From NCBI RefSeq assembly GCF_018604545.1, contig NZ_CP075896.1, positions 6,262,001 through 6,326,000 on the forward strand: a stretch of DNA of 64,000 nt, given 5' to 3'. Positions 54,143 to 63,391 of this stretch are shown here, piece by piece. The notes under the pieces were generated by a model. That model was not told where the DNA came from. It saw only the letters and a list, made by a program, of their open reading frames with translations, and did no database searches. The position numbers and the translations under genes are program-made. Positions within the stretch are counted from its first letter, which is position 1, and each line of letters opens with the position of its first letter. This stretch comes from Streptomyces koelreuteriae. Lineage in GTDB: Bacteria > Actinomycetota > Actinomycetes > Streptomycetales > Streptomycetaceae.

Positions 54143-55182
54143 CACAGCCTCCGCGGCGGCTGCTGGGGATACGCCGGAACCCCGCGGCCCAGGCCGCCGA
54201 AGCCGCTCTGCGGCTGCGGCGCCGCCGGCACCGGGGTGCGCTGCAGGATCTCCTCGACGACCTGCTCGGAGGTGCGGCGGCCCAGCTGGGCCTGGGCGGT
54301 GGGCAGCAGGCGGTGGGCCAGGACGGCGACGGCCAGCGCCTGCACGTCGTCCGGCAGCGCGTACTCCCGGCCGCTGAGGGCCGCGGACGCCTTCGCCGCG
54401 CGCAGCAGGTGCAGCGTCGCGCGCGGGGAGGCGCCCAGTCTGAGGTCGGGGTGCGTGCGCGTGGCGCCGACCAGGTCCACCACGTAGCGCCGGACCGGCT
54501 CGGCGACGTGCACGCCGCGCACCGCCTCGATCAGCTTGAGGATCTCGTGCGCGTGGGCCACGGGCTGGAGGTCCTCCAGCGGCGAGACGCCGCCGTGCAC
54601 GTCCAGCATCTGCAACTCGGCCTCCGCGCTGGGGTAGCCGACCGAGACCCGGGCCATGAAACGGTCGCGCTGGGCCTCCGGCAGCGGGTAGGTGCCCTCC
54701 ATCTCGACCGGGTTCTGCGTCGCCACCACCATGAAGGGGCTGGGCAGTTCGTAGGTGTCGCCGTCGATGGTGACCTGCCGCTCCTCCATCGACTCCAGGA
54801 GCGCGGACTGCGTCTTGGGCGAGGCGCGGTTGATCTCGTCGCCGATCACGACCTGCGCGAAGATCGCGCCCGGCTTGAACTCGAAGTCACGGCGCTGCTG
54901 GTCCCAGATGGACACACCGGTGATGTCCGAGGGCAGCAGGTCGGGCGTGAACTGGATGCGCTGCACCGAGCAGTCGATGGACCGCGCCAGCGCCTTGGCC
55001 AGCATCGTCTTGCCGACTCCCGGGACGTCCTCGATCAGCAGATGTCCCTCGGCGAGCAGCACGGTCAGCGAGAGCCGTACGACCTCGGGCTTGCCCTCGA
55101 TCACGCCTTCCACCGACTCCCGCACCCGCTCCACCACGGCGGTCAGATCAGTGAGGCTCGCTCGATCGTCATAGGTCGTCAC
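54142..55182 (-). CDS. MoxR-family AAA+ ATPase
   Basis: A 346-residue AAA+ chaperone-like ATPase. Walker A is IEDVPGVGKTMLAKAL, Walker B VVIGDEINRASPKTQ, sensor I MVVATQNP, and the arginine region PEAQRDRFM. MoxR proteins help mature vWA-domain partners, which fits the downstream DUF58 gene. GTG 55182 was chosen because GAGGAGG lies just upstream; a longer frame to 55290 has no such site. The C-terminus is Pro/Gln-rich. Confidence 0.92.
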   Translation of the reverse strand: MTTYDDRASLTDLTAVVERVRESVEGVIEGKPEVVRLSLTVLLAEGHLLIEDVPGVGKTMLAKALARSIDCSVQRIQFTPDLLPSDITGVSIWDQQRRDFEFKPGAIFAQVVIGDEINRASPKTQSALLESMEERQVTIDGDTYELPSPFMVVATQNPVEMEGTYPLPEAQRDRFMARVSVGYPSAEAELQMLDVHGGVSPLEDLQPVAHAHEILKLIEAVRGVHVAEPVRRYVVDLVGATRTHPDLRLGASPRATLHLLRAAKASAALSGREYALPDDVQALAVAVLAHRLLPTAQAQLGRRTSEQVVEEILQRTPVPAAPQPQSGFGGLGRGVPAYPQQPPRRL

Positions 55183-55473
55183 CCGGCCCTCCTCGGCCTT
55201 TCCCGTACTCCCGGGGAGCACGGGATACCCCATTTTCCCCGGCCGACGCCGCATGCCGCGCGTCGGCCCACCCCGAACCACGGACACCACGCGTGAAACG
55301 CTCAGCGTGACGTCACTCCCGCATTCTTGCTGCCGTTACCGATTCGTGTCACTCGACTGTGGATAACTGGCCGCGATATGTCGGCCTTGGCACCCTTTCG
55401 AACGTGTGACTGACAGGATTTCGACAGCCGCGAGAGGCCGGCTCCGGGGTGGGGCCGGGGGCGGGTGACCAGG
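55183..55473. other. 291-bp gap with a consensus DnaA box
   Basis: This gap holds the MoxR operon promoter region and the carbonic anhydrase 3' flank. TGTGGATAA at 55358-55366 is an exact reverse-complement DnaA box (TTATCCACA). No gene is visible. Confidence 0.5.
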
Positions 55474-56031
55474 TCAGGAGGCGGGGTCGATCTCCCGCAG
55501 CAGGCCCGTCCTGACGTCGTAGACGAATCCGCGGATGTCGTCGGTGTGCGGCAGGAACGGCGAGGTGCGCAGGCGCCGCATCGACTGCCGTACGTCCTGG
55601 TCGGCGTCCTGGAAGGACTCCACGGCCCAGACCGGGCGCTGGCCGACCTCGGCCTCCAGCTCCCCCCGGAAGTCCTCGGTGAGGGTCTCCATGCCGCAGC
55701 CGGTGTGGTGGACGAGGACGACGCTGCGCGTCCCCAGCTTGCGCTGGCTGATGGTGAGCGAGCGGATCACGTCGTCGGTGACCACGCCGCCGGCGTTGCG
55801 GATGGTGTGGCAGTCGCCGAGTTCGAGGCCGAGCGTGGCGAGCGGGTCGAGGCGGGCGTCCATGCAGGCCACGACCGCCACGTGCAGGGCGGGTGCGGCG
55901 GCCATCCCGGCGTGGCCGAAGTCGGCGGCGTAGCGGGTGTTGGCGTCGACGATGCGGTCGGTGACCGTGCCGCTTCCGGTGCCGGCGCTCTCCGAACCCG
56001 TGGGAAATGATGCAGAAGTCGTCATATCCAT
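55474..56031 (-). CDS. Beta-carbonic anhydrase
   Basis: A 185-residue zinc enzyme interconverting CO2 and bicarbonate. Zinc ligands are Cys in VACMDARLDP (with the catalytic Asp-Arg pair) and His-x2-Cys in HHTGCG. The size and NAGGVVTDDVIRSL segment fit the small beta-CA type. Starts at ATG 56031 or 56025 are both possible; neither has a ribosome site. It is divergent from the division cluster. Confidence 0.9.
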   Translation of the reverse strand: MDMTTSASFPTGSESAGTGSGTVTDRIVDANTRYAADFGHAGMAAAPALHVAVVACMDARLDPLATLGLELGDCHTIRNAGGVVTDDVIRSLTISQRKLGTRSVVLVHHTGCGMETLTEDFRGELEAEVGQRPVWAVESFQDADQDVRQSMRRLRTSPFLPHTDDIRGFVYDVRTGLLREIDPAS

Positions 56032-56397
56032 GACGGTACTGGTCACGACCGTTCCGGGGCCGCTGTGAGAGGGGACAAAGAACGCCATCGGGCCTTGTGG
56101 TGAGGTAACCCACAAGGGTGGTGTGCCCGCCGGTCGCGACGCGCAGGCCGGTTGATTGACCGGGAGACACGGTGGACTAAAGTGACGCGAAGCGGGAGGC
56201 GAGACTCTCCCCGCTGGACTGATTTCCCCGGAGACCCGGCGACGCCCGGCGATCTCCCCACGTGCGCGGCGCGTACGTACGGCTCGGCCTCCTCCCGCTC
56301 CCGGTCGGCTGACGCTTCCGGCGCCGGCAGGCCTCCCCTTCAGCAGCGGGCGGGGACCCGGCGGTGCGTGGGCCCGTGCCGGATCTGAGAGGCCCCC
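56032..56397 (+). promoter_or_regulatory. Upstream region and candidate promoter of the dcw cluster
   Basis: TTGACC at 56156 and TAAAGT at 56178 with a 16-bp spacer form the best promoter. It would give a leader of about 210 nt before rsmH. The leader starts with an AGCGGG...CCCGCT hairpin. The region carries no mraZ and no other gene. Confidence 0.5.
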
Positions 56398-57354
56398 TTG
56401 AGCCAGAGTCGACACGTCCCGGTGATGCTCCAGCGGTGCCTGGACCTGCTGGCACCCGCCCTGGAGGGCCCGGAGGCGGTGGTCGTCGACTGCACCCTCG
56501 GCCTCGGCGGCCACAGCGAGGCGCTGCTCGAGCGGTTCCCCGGGGCGCGGCTCGTCGCCCTCGACCGCGACAAGGAGGCCCTGCGCCTGTCCGGTGAGCG
56601 CCTCGCGTCCTACGGGGGGCGCGCCACCCTCGTCCACGCGGTGTACGACGAACTGCCCGAGGTGCTGGACAAGCTCGGCATCGCGCGCGTGCAGGGCGTT
56701 CTCTTCGACCTCGGCGTCTCCTCCATGCAGCTCGACGAGGCCGACCGCGGCTTCGCCTACGCCCAGGACGCCCCGCTCGACATGCGGATGGACCAGACGA
56801 CGGGAGCCAGCGCCGCCGAGGTCCTCAACACGTACCCGCCGGGCGAACTCGTCCGCATCCTGCGGGCGTACGGCGAGGAGAAGCAGGCCAAGCGGATCGT
56901 GGCCGCGGTCGTGCGCGAGCGCGAGAAGGAGCCGTTCAGCAACAGCGCGCGGCTCGTCGAGCTGATCCGGGACGCCCTGCCGCAGGCCGCCAAGCGCACC
57001 GGCGGCAACCCGGCCAAGCGCACCTTCCAGGCGCTGCGCATCGAGGTCAACGGCGAGCTGTCCGTCCTGGAGCGGGCGATCCCGGCCGCGGTGAAGGCGC
57101 TCGACGTGGGCGGGCGGATCGCGGTGCTGTCGTACCACTCGCTGGAGGACCGTCTGGTCAAGCAGGTCTTCGCGGCGGGCGCCGCCACCACCGCGCCGCC
57201 CGGACTGCCCGTCGTGCCCGAGCGTTACCAGCCGCGGCTCAAGCTGCTCACCCGTGGTGCCGAACTCCCCACGGAAGAGGAGATCGCCGAGAACCGGCGG
57301 GCGGCACCGGCGCGGTTGCGCGGGGCGCAGCGCATCAGGGAGGACGTCGAGTGA
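56398..57354 (+). CDS. rsmH: 16S rRNA m4C1402 methyltransferase RsmH (MraW)
   Basis: A 318-residue SAM-dependent enzyme methylating N4 of C1402 in 16S rRNA; first gene of this dcw cluster. Motifs: [29 protein letters not shown] (SAM loop), [25 protein letters not shown] and [16 protein letters not shown]. The start is TTG 56398 after GAGAGG. The ftsL gene follows after 24 bp. Confidence 0.95.
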   Translation: MSQSRHVPVMLQRCLDLLAPALEGPEAVVVDCTLGLGGHSEALLERFPGARLVALDRDKEALRLSGERLASYGGRATLVHAVYDELPEVLDKLGIARVQGVLFDLGVSSMQLDEADRGFAYAQDAPLDMRMDQTTGASAAEVLNTYPPGELVRILRAYGEEKQAKRIVAAVVREREKEPFSNSARLVELIRDALPQAAKRTGGNPAKRTFQALRIEVNGELSVLERAIPAAVKALDVGGRIAVLSYHSLEDRLVKQVFAAGAATTAPPGLPVVPERYQPRLKLLTRGAELPTEEEIAENRRAAPARLRGAQRIREDVE

Positions 57355-57378
57355 GCCACGTGACCCGAGGGAGCGTGA

Positions 57379-57828
57379 GTGAGCAGTAAACCCGAACTCA
57401 AGGGGAGGGCGGCCGGTCTCGCGCGGCTCTTCCCGACCGGTAAGGCACAGGCGGCCCGCATGCCGTTCGTGCTCCTCGTGGTCCTCCTGCTCGGCGGCGG
57501 CCTCATCAGTCTCCTGGTGCTGAACTCGGCGCTCAGCGAAGGCGCGTTCAAGCTCGACGATCTCCAGCGCGAGACCAAGAGCCTCACCGACGAGGAACAG
57601 GCCCTCCAGCGGGACATCGACGCCTACTCCGCCCCCGAGGCCCTTCAGCGCCGCGCCCGCGAGCTCGGCATGGTCCCCGGCGGCGACCCGGCCTTCCTCG
57701 AGCGCGACGGCACCGTCAAGGGCGTCCCCAGTGCCGCCCCCGGCGCCTGGCAGACCGCCGCCCACATCCCCCTCGTCCTCGCCCCCGAGGCCATGCCCAA
57801 CGGCCCCGCCCCGACCCCCGGCAGGTGA
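57379..57828 (+). CDS. ftsL: Cell division protein FtsL
   Basis: A 149-residue bitopic division protein. The cytoplasmic N-terminus is followed by one membrane helix (FVLLVVLLLGGGLISLLVL), then a heptad-like helix (LQRETKSLTDEEQALQRDID) that would pair with DivIC/FtsB. The position between rsmH and ftsI is diagnostic. The C-terminal Pro/Ala tail ends PTPGR at a TGA lying within the 56-bp repeat. The start is GTG 57379. Confidence 0.9.
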   Translation: MSSKPELKGRAAGLARLFPTGKAQAARMPFVLLVVLLLGGGLISLLVLNSALSEGAFKLDDLQRETKSLTDEEQALQRDIDAYSAPEALQRRARELGMVPGGDPAFLERDGTVKGVPSAAPGAWQTAAHIPLVLAPEAMPNGPAPTPGR

Positions 57829-57864
57829 CGGAAGTGTCCGACAGGGAACCCCCGCGCCGGCGTG
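57809..57864 (+). repeat. 56-bp direct repeat, copy A (ftsL end / false ftsI start)
   Basis: This segment covers the last codons of ftsL, its stop, GTGACGGAA, and a GTG followed by codons for SDREPPRRR. It is identical over 56 bp to copy B at 58246-58301. The two copies lie 437 bp apart, so their downstream reading frames differ. Confidence 0.95.
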
Positions 57865-58265
57865 CCCCGGCCCTCGCCGAGCCCGCCTGCCCTCGTGATC
57901 CCGGCGCTCGCCCGGCTCTTGGCGCGGTCTCCGCTCGCGGATTCGCGGTGGCTCGGGTCTCGGGCCGGGTAGCTCGGGTGTCTGCCGGGTGGTCTCCGTT
58001 GGGTCAAGCCCGTGGCGGTGCCGGGGCCGGCGGGCTCGATGCCCGGTGCCGCCGTGCGGCGGGCCTGGCCGGGTCCGCCTGTCTCCGTGATCCCGGCGTT
58101 CGTCCGGCCCCTGGCGCGGTGTCCCCTCGTGGGCTCGCGGCCGCTCGGGTGTTCGCCGGGCCGTCGCCGTTGTGCGCCCTCGGCCCCGAGGCCCGGGGCC
58201 GGATCGGCCGTGGGGCCCCAGCCGTGTCCGTCAGTCCCCAGTCCACCCCGACCCCCGGCAGGTGA
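57834..58265 (+). pseudogene. Frame-shifted duplicate of the ftsI 5' end
   Basis: An open frame of 143 codons starting with the same residues as FtsI (VSDREPPRRR) and ending with the same residues as FtsL (PTPGR, stop). It is therefore a chimera produced by duplication of the ftsL-ftsI junction. The body is Ala/Gly/Pro/Arg low complexity with two diverged internal repeats about 190 bp apart (CGTGATCCCGGCG at 57894 and 58086). It lacks a membrane helix or any domain. It could be translated, since it keeps the ribosome site, but no function is apparent. Confidence 0.45.
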
Positions 58266-58301
58266 CGGAAGTGTCCGACAGGGAACCCCCGCGCCGGCGT
58301 G
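58246..58301 (+). repeat. 56-bp direct repeat, copy B (true ftsI start)
   Basis: Exact copy of 57809-57864. Its GTG at 58271 opens the long ftsI frame. Confidence 0.95.
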
Positions 58302-60229
58302 TGCCCGGTCCTGCCAGGCCCGCTCGGTCTGATGCCCGGCGGCGGCCGGGGCCCGGTGCGCGGCCGGTGCGGCGGCCGGGTCAGGGACGGCCGGGGGCGT
58401 CCCGGCCGCTGCGGCTGGGCAGTCCCCGGCCCCGGCTGCGGCTGGTCGGGCTCGCGCTGACGCTGGTGATGATCGCCTTCGTCGTGCGGCTGTTCCAGGT
58501 GCAGGCCGTCGACGCGAGCACGTACGCGGCCAAGGCCGAGCAGAACCGCTATGTCGGGCAGGTGCTGGCAGCCGACCGGGGCGAGATCACCGACCGGTCC
58601 GGTGTGGCCCTGGCGACCAGTGAGGACGCCTACGACATCACGGCCGACCCCACCATGTTCGCCCCGGACCACCTGAAGATCGGTGACGGGCCCGAGCAGG
58701 CCGCCGCGCTCCTCGCGCCGATCCTCGGCCAGGACCAGGAAGCCCTGGTCGAGAAGCTGCGGCCGAAGAACAAGAACCTGCGCTACGCGAAGCTGGCCTC
58801 CCGGCAGACCCCGCAGGTCTGGAAGCAGATCAAGGACCTGAAGTCCGCGCTGGCCAAGAAGGAGGAGACGGACAAGTCAGCGCACAACGTCCTCGCGGGT
58901 GTCTTCTCCGTCGCCACCAGCAAGCGCGTGTACCCCAACGGCGACCTCGCCGCCGGGATACTGGGCTGGGTCAACGGCGAGGGCAAGCCCGGCGGCGGCA
59001 TCGAACTGCAGCTGGACAAGGAACTGGCCGGCAAGGACGGCAAGATCCGCTACGCCCAGTCCGGCGGCCGTCTCGTCCCCACCGTGGGTTCCACCGAGAC
59101 CCCCGCCGTGCCCGGCAGCGACGTCGAGCTCACCATCGACCGCGACATCCAGTGGGCCGCCCAGAAGGCCATCAGCGACCAGGTGAAGGAGTCCGCGGCC
59201 GACCGCGGCTACGTCATCGTCCAGGACACCCGCACCGGACAGATCCTGGCCATGGCCAACTCACCCGGCTTCGACCCCAACGACCTGTCGGACGCCGACT
59301 CGGCGGCGCTCGGCAACGCGGCCGTCCAGGACGCCTTCGAGCCCGGCTCCACCGCCAAGGTCATGTCGATGGCCGCCGTCCTCCAGGAGAACACCGCCAC
59401 CCCGATGACCCACGTCGTCGTGCCCAACCGGCTGCACCGCGGCGACCGGCTCTTCAAGGACGACATCGACCACCCGACCTGGTACCTGACGCTCAACGGC
59501 GTCCTCGCCAAGTCGAGCAACATCGGCACCATCCTCGCCACCGGCCAGCTCCGCAAGACCCAGGCCCAGTCCAACAAGGTCCTCTACGACTACCTGCGCA
59601 AGTTCGGCCTCGGCGACTACACCGGCCTCGGCTTCCCCGGCGAGACCAAGGGCATCCTCGCCCCGCCCGACAAGTGGTCGACCTCGCAGCAGTACACGAT
59701 TCCTTTCGGCCAAGGCGTCTCCATCAACGCCATGCAGGCGGCGTCCGTGTACTCGACCATCGCCAACGGCGGCGTCCGCGTCGAACCCTCGCTCGTCCGC
59801 GGCACCAAGGGCCCCGAAGGCCGCTTCGCCCCGGCCCCCGAGCCCAAGAAGACGCGGGTCGTCAGCACCAAGACGGCGAAGACCCTCGCCCAGATGCTGG
59901 AGTCCGTCGTGGACGACGAGGAGGGCACCGGCACCAAGGCGCGCATCCCCGGCTACCGCGTCGCGGGCAAGACGGGCACGGCCAACCGCGTGGATCCGGC
60001 CACCGGCAAGTACCACGGCTATACCTCGTCCTTCGCCGGCTTCGCGCCCGCCGACAAGCCCCGCGTGACCGTCTACTGCGCCATCCAGAACGCCACCCAG
60101 GGCAGCTACTTCGGCGGCCAGATCTGCGGCCCCGTCTACAAGCGGGTCATGGAGTTCGCACTGAAGTCCCTCCAGGTCCCGCCGACCGGCGCCAAGGCCG
60201 CGAAGCTGCCCGTCTCCTTCCAGAACTGA
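58271..60229 (+). CDS. ftsI: Septal transpeptidase FtsI (PBP3)
   Basis: A 652-residue class B penicillin-binding protein cross-linking septal peptidoglycan. A Pro/Arg-rich cytoplasmic N-terminus (about 55 residues) precedes one membrane helix (LVGLALTLVMIAFVVRLF). A dimerisation domain and the transpeptidase follow, with nucleophile Ser360 (GSTAKVM), SSN in AKSSNIGT and Lys567 in GKTGTAN. GTG 58271 was chosen because it sits in the repeated junction, after a GACGGAA purine stretch; an ATG at 58172 lies in the duplicated low-complexity part. Confidence 0.93.
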   Translation: MSDREPPRRRVPGPARPARSDARRRPGPGARPVRRPGQGRPGASRPLRLGSPRPRLRLVGLALTLVMIAFVVRLFQVQAVDASTYAAKAEQNRYVGQVLAADRGEITDRSGVALATSEDAYDITADPTMFAPDHLKIGDGPEQAAALLAPILGQDQEALVEKLRPKNKNLRYAKLASRQTPQVWKQIKDLKSALAKKEETDKSAHNVLAGVFSVATSKRVYPNGDLAAGILGWVNGEGKPGGGIELQLDKELAGKDGKIRYAQSGGRLVPTVGSTETPAVPGSDVELTIDRDIQWAAQKAISDQVKESAADRGYVIVQDTRTGQILAMANSPGFDPNDLSDADSAALGNAAVQDAFEPGSTAKVMSMAAVLQENTATPMTHVVVPNRLHRGDRLFKDDIDHPTWYLTLNGVLAKSSNIGTILATGQLRKTQAQSNKVLYDYLRKFGLGDYTGLGFPGETKGILAPPDKWSTSQQYTIPFGQGVSINAMQAASVYSTIANGGVRVEPSLVRGTKGPEGRFAPAPEPKKTRVVSTKTAKTLAQMLESVVDDEEGTGTKARIPGYRVAGKTGTANRVDPATGKYHGYTSSFAGFAPADKPRVTVYCAIQNATQGSYFGGQICGPVYKRVMEFALKSLQVPPTGAKAAKLPVSFQN

Positions 60230-60426
60230 CCGGAACCGAACCCCGAGCCCTGATCAGCACCGAGCATCACCGAGCCACCAGGACCGCCCCCGTGACAACG
60301 ATCACCCCCGACCCCGGGAACCAGAGCACCCCCGCCCCCTCACTTCGCCCGGAGGCGGGTGCGCCCGGTACGCTCACCGCCGTGCCACACGCTGATCAGT
60401 CCCAAACCACCCAGAAGGGCCATCCC

Positions 60427-61947
60427 GTGACATACCCCGGGCCGCCCAGGCCGGTGCAGGTCTCCGCCACACCCCTCGCGGAACTCTCCGATCAGCTGGG
60501 TGTTCCCACGCCGGAGAGCGCCGCCGAGGTCACGGGCATCACCCACGACTCGCGCGCCGTACGCCCCGGCGATCTGTACGCCGCCCTCCCGGGCGCTCGC
60601 CTGCACGGCGCCGACTTCGTCACGCAGGCCGCCGGCCTCGGCGCGGCAGCCGTGCTCACCGACCCCACCGGCGCCGAGCGCGCCGCGGAGTCCGGGCTGC
60701 CGGTCCTCGTCGTCGACGACCCGCGCGCGCAGATGGGCGAGCTGGCCGCCACGATCTACGGCCACCCCGGCCGGGACCTGCTCCAGATCGGCATCACCGG
60801 CACCTCCGGCAAGACCACCACGGCCTACCTCGTCGAGGGCGGCCTGAAGACCGTCAGGTCCACCGGCCTGATCGGCACGGTCGAGATGCGCATCGGCGAC
60901 GAGCGCATCAAGTCCGAGCGCACCACCCCCGAGGCCACCGACCTCCAGGCCCTGTTCGCCGTCATGCTCGAACGCGGCGTCGACGCCGTCGCCATGGAGG
61001 TCTCCAGCCACGCCCTGGTCCTCGGCCGGGTCGACGCCTGTGTCTTCGACATCGGCGTCTTCACCAACCTCAGCCCGGAGCACATGGAGTTCCACTCCGG
61101 CATGGAGGACTACTTCCAGGCCAAGGCGCAGCTCTTCACGCCGGGACGCGGCAAACTCGGCGTGGTCAACATCGACGACGAGTACGGCCGCAGGCTCGCG
61201 AACGAGGCCACCGTCCCGGTCGTCACCTACTCCGCCGAGGGCCACCCCGACGCCGACTGGCGCGCCGAGGACGTCGAGGTCGGCCAACTCGACTCGACGT
61301 TCACCGTCATCGGCCCCAAGGGTGAGCGGATCAGCGCCAAGTCACCGCTGCCGGGCCCCTTCAACGTGGCCAACACCCTCGCCGCGATCGTCGCCCTGGC
61401 CGTCGCCGGCCTCGACCCGCAGGCCGCCGCCGACGGTGTCGCCGCCGTACCCGGCGTGCCGGGCCGTCTGGAGCGCGTGGACGCCGGTCAGCCCTACCTC
61501 GCGGTCGTCGACTACGCCCACAAGACCGACGCGGTCGAATCGGTCCTCAAGGCCCTCCGCAAGGTCACCGAGGGCAAGCTGCACATCGTCCTCGGCTGCG
61601 GCGGCGACCGGGACAAGTCCAAGCGCGAGCCCATGGGCGCCGCCGCGGCCCGGCTCGCCGACACCGCCGTACTGACCTCCGACAACCCCCGCTCCGAGGA
61701 CCCCCTCGCGATCCTCGCCACGATGCTCCAGGGCGCGGCCTCCGTGCCCGCGTTCGAGCGTGGCGAGGTGCAGGTCTTCGAGGACCGGGCCGCCGCGATC
61801 GCCGCCGCCGTCGCCCGTGCCGAGCCCGGCGACACCGTGCTGGTCGCGGGCAAGGGCCATGAGCAGGGCCAGGACATCGCCGGGGTGGTCCGTCCCTTCG
61901 ACGACCGCCAGGTACTTCGCGAAGCCGTCCAGAAGACCCAGGGATGA
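60427..61947 (+). CDS. murE: UDP-MurNAc-tripeptide ligase MurE
   Basis: A 506-residue cytoplasmic ligase adding diaminopimelate to UDP-MurNAc-Ala-Glu. Motifs: THDSRAVRPGDLY, ATP loop GTSGKTTTAYL, EVSSHAL, and the diaminopimelate-recognition DNPR in TSDNPRSEDP. GTG 60427 is preferred because AGAAGG lies 8 nt upstream and the length fits the family. An in-frame GTG at 60292 would add 45 residues with weaker codon bias. The 3' end is duplicated in the spacer before murF. Confidence 0.92.
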   Translation: MTYPGPPRPVQVSATPLAELSDQLGVPTPESAAEVTGITHDSRAVRPGDLYAALPGARLHGADFVTQAAGLGAAAVLTDPTGAERAAESGLPVLVVDDPRAQMGELAATIYGHPGRDLLQIGITGTSGKTTTAYLVEGGLKTVRSTGLIGTVEMRIGDERIKSERTTPEATDLQALFAVMLERGVDAVAMEVSSHALVLGRVDACVFDIGVFTNLSPEHMEFHSGMEDYFQAKAQLFTPGRGKLGVVNIDDEYGRRLANEATVPVVTYSAEGHPDADWRAEDVEVGQLDSTFTVIGPKGERISAKSPLPGPFNVANTLAAIVALAVAGLDPQAAADGVAAVPGVPGRLERVDAGQPYLAVVDYAHKTDAVESVLKALRKVTEGKLHIVLGCGGDRDKSKREPMGAAAARLADTAVLTSDNPRSEDPLAILATMLQGAASVPAFERGEVQVFEDRAAAIAAAVARAEPGDTVLVAGKGHEQGQDIAGVVRPFDDRQVLREAVQKTQG

Positions 61948-61966
61948 AAATCCAGAAGACCCAGGG
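61928..61966 (+). repeat. Duplicated murE 3' end before murF
   Basis: TCCAGAAGACCCAGGG occurs at 61928-61943 (last murE codons) and again at 61951-61966 (spacer), each followed by an ATGAA-like sequence. The second copy supplies the AGGGG ribosome site of murF. Confidence 0.85.
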
Positions 61967-61975
61967 GATGAACTT

Positions 61976-63391
61976 GTGATCGCCCTCTCCCTCGCCGAGA
62001 TCGCAGAAGTCGTCGGCGGGCAGACACACGACATACCGGATCCGTCCGTCCAGGTCACCGGACCGGTCGTCCGTGACTCTCGCGAGGCGGTGCCGGGCAG
62101 CCTGTTCGCCGCCTTCGCCGGCGAGCGCGTGGACGGACACGACTACGCGGCGGCGGTCGTCGAGGCGGGAGCGGTGGCCGTGCTCGGCACCCGGCCCGTC
62201 GGCGTGCCCGCGATCGTCGTGGACGACGTCCAGAGCGCCCTCGGCGCCCTCGCCCGGCACGTCGTACGCCGTCTCGGTGCCACCCTCGTCGCCCTCACCG
62301 GCTCGGCGGGCAAGACCAGCACCAAGGACCTCATCGCGCAGGTGCTCCAGCGCAAGGCGCCGACGGTGTTCACGCCCGGCTCCCTCAACAACGAGATCGG
62401 ACTGCCGCTGACCGCGCTCAGCGCCACCGAGGAGACCAGGTTCCTCGTCCTGGAGATGGGCGCCCGGGGTATCGGGCACATCAGCTACCTCGCCGGTCTG
62501 ACGCCCCCGAAGGTCGGCCTCGTCCTCAACGTCGGCAGCGCCCACATCGGCGAGTTCGGCGGCCGTGAGCAGATCGCCCAGGCGAAGGGCGAACTCGTCG
62601 AGGCGCTCCCGTCCGAGGCCGAGGGCGGAACCGCCATCCTGAACGCGGACGACCCCTACGTGCGGGCCATGGCCGCCCGTACGAAGGCGAAGGTGATCTT
62701 TTTCGGAGAGTCCGGCGAAGCGGACGTCTCCGCCGAGAACGTGCGACTCACGGACAGCGGACAGCCCTCGTTCAGGCTTCACACACCCTCCGGTGCAAGT
62801 GACGTGACCATGCGCCTGTACGGTGAGCACCACGTGTCGAACGCGCTCGCCGCGGCCGCCGTCGCCCACGAACTGGGCATGTCCGCAGACGAGATCGCCG
62901 TGGCGCTCTCCGAGGCGGGCTCCCTCTCCCGCTGGCGGATGGAGGTCACCGAGCGCCCGGACGGCGTGACGATCGTCAACGACGCCTACAACGCGAACCC
63001 CGAGTCCATGCGAGCCGCTCTGCGCGCGCTCGCGGCGATGGGCAAGGGGCGGCGGACCTGGGCGGTGCTCGGCAAGATGGCCGAGCTCGGGGACGAGGCT
63101 CTCGCCGAGCACGACGCGGTCGGGCGGCTCGCCGTCCGGCTCAACGTCAGCAAGCTCGTCGCGGTCGGTGGCAGGGAAGCCGCCTGGCTGCAACTGGGCG
63201 CATATAACGAGGGTTCGTGGGGTGAGGAGTCGGTGCACGTGTCCGACGCACAGGCGGCGGTCGACCTGTTGCGCAGCGAGTTGCGCCCGGGGGATGTCGT
63301 GCTCGTGAAGGCGTCCCGTTCGGTCGGCCTCGAGAGCGTGGCGCAGGCGCTCCTCGAGTCCGGTGCCGAGGGTGAGGTTTCCGCCCGATGA
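61976..63391 (+). CDS. murF: UDP-MurNAc-tripeptide-D-Ala-D-Ala ligase MurF
   Basis: A 471-residue ligase adding D-Ala-D-Ala to complete the cytoplasmic peptidoglycan precursor. Motifs: DSREAVPGSLF, ATP loop TGSAGKTSTKDL, NNEIGLPLT, MGARGIGHI, NVGSAHIGEFG and NDAYNANPESM. The start is GTG 61976 with AGGGG 8-9 nt upstream. The stop overlaps the mraY start. Confidence 0.95.
   Translation: MIALSLAEIAEVVGGQTHDIPDPSVQVTGPVVRDSREAVPGSLFAAFAGERVDGHDYAAAVVEAGAVAVLGTRPVGVPAIVVDDVQSALGALARHVVRRLGATLVALTGSAGKTSTKDLIAQVLQRKAPTVFTPGSLNNEIGLPLTALSATEETRFLVLEMGARGIGHISYLAGLTPPKVGLVLNVGSAHIGEFGGREQIAQAKGELVEALPSEAEGGTAILNADDPYVRAMAARTKAKVIFFGESGEADVSAENVRLTDSGQPSFRLHTPSGASDVTMRLYGEHHVSNALAAAAVAHELGMSADEIAVALSEAGSLSRWRMEVTERPDGVTIVNDAYNANPESMRAALRALAAMGKGRRTWAVLGKMAELGDEALAEHDAVGRLAVRLNVSKLVAVGGREAAWLQLGAYNEGSWGEESVHVSDAQAAVDLLRSELRPGDVVLVKASRSVGLESVAQALLESGAEGEVSAR

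Noticed and set aside
56032-56397. mraZ at the head of the dcw cluster
   Set aside because: No frame here encodes a MraZ/AbrB-like protein; the region looks like a promoter and structured leader.
57834-58270. Frameshift or sequencing error joining the first ftsI start to ftsI
   Set aside because: The second copy of the junction provides an intact start at 58271 and a complete FtsI, so a duplication explains the region without needing an error in the long frame.
59152-61947. 931-codon plus-strand frame spanning ftsI and murE
   Set aside because: Its first part is an out-of-frame reading of ftsI; only the portion from about 60292 or 60427 is murE.
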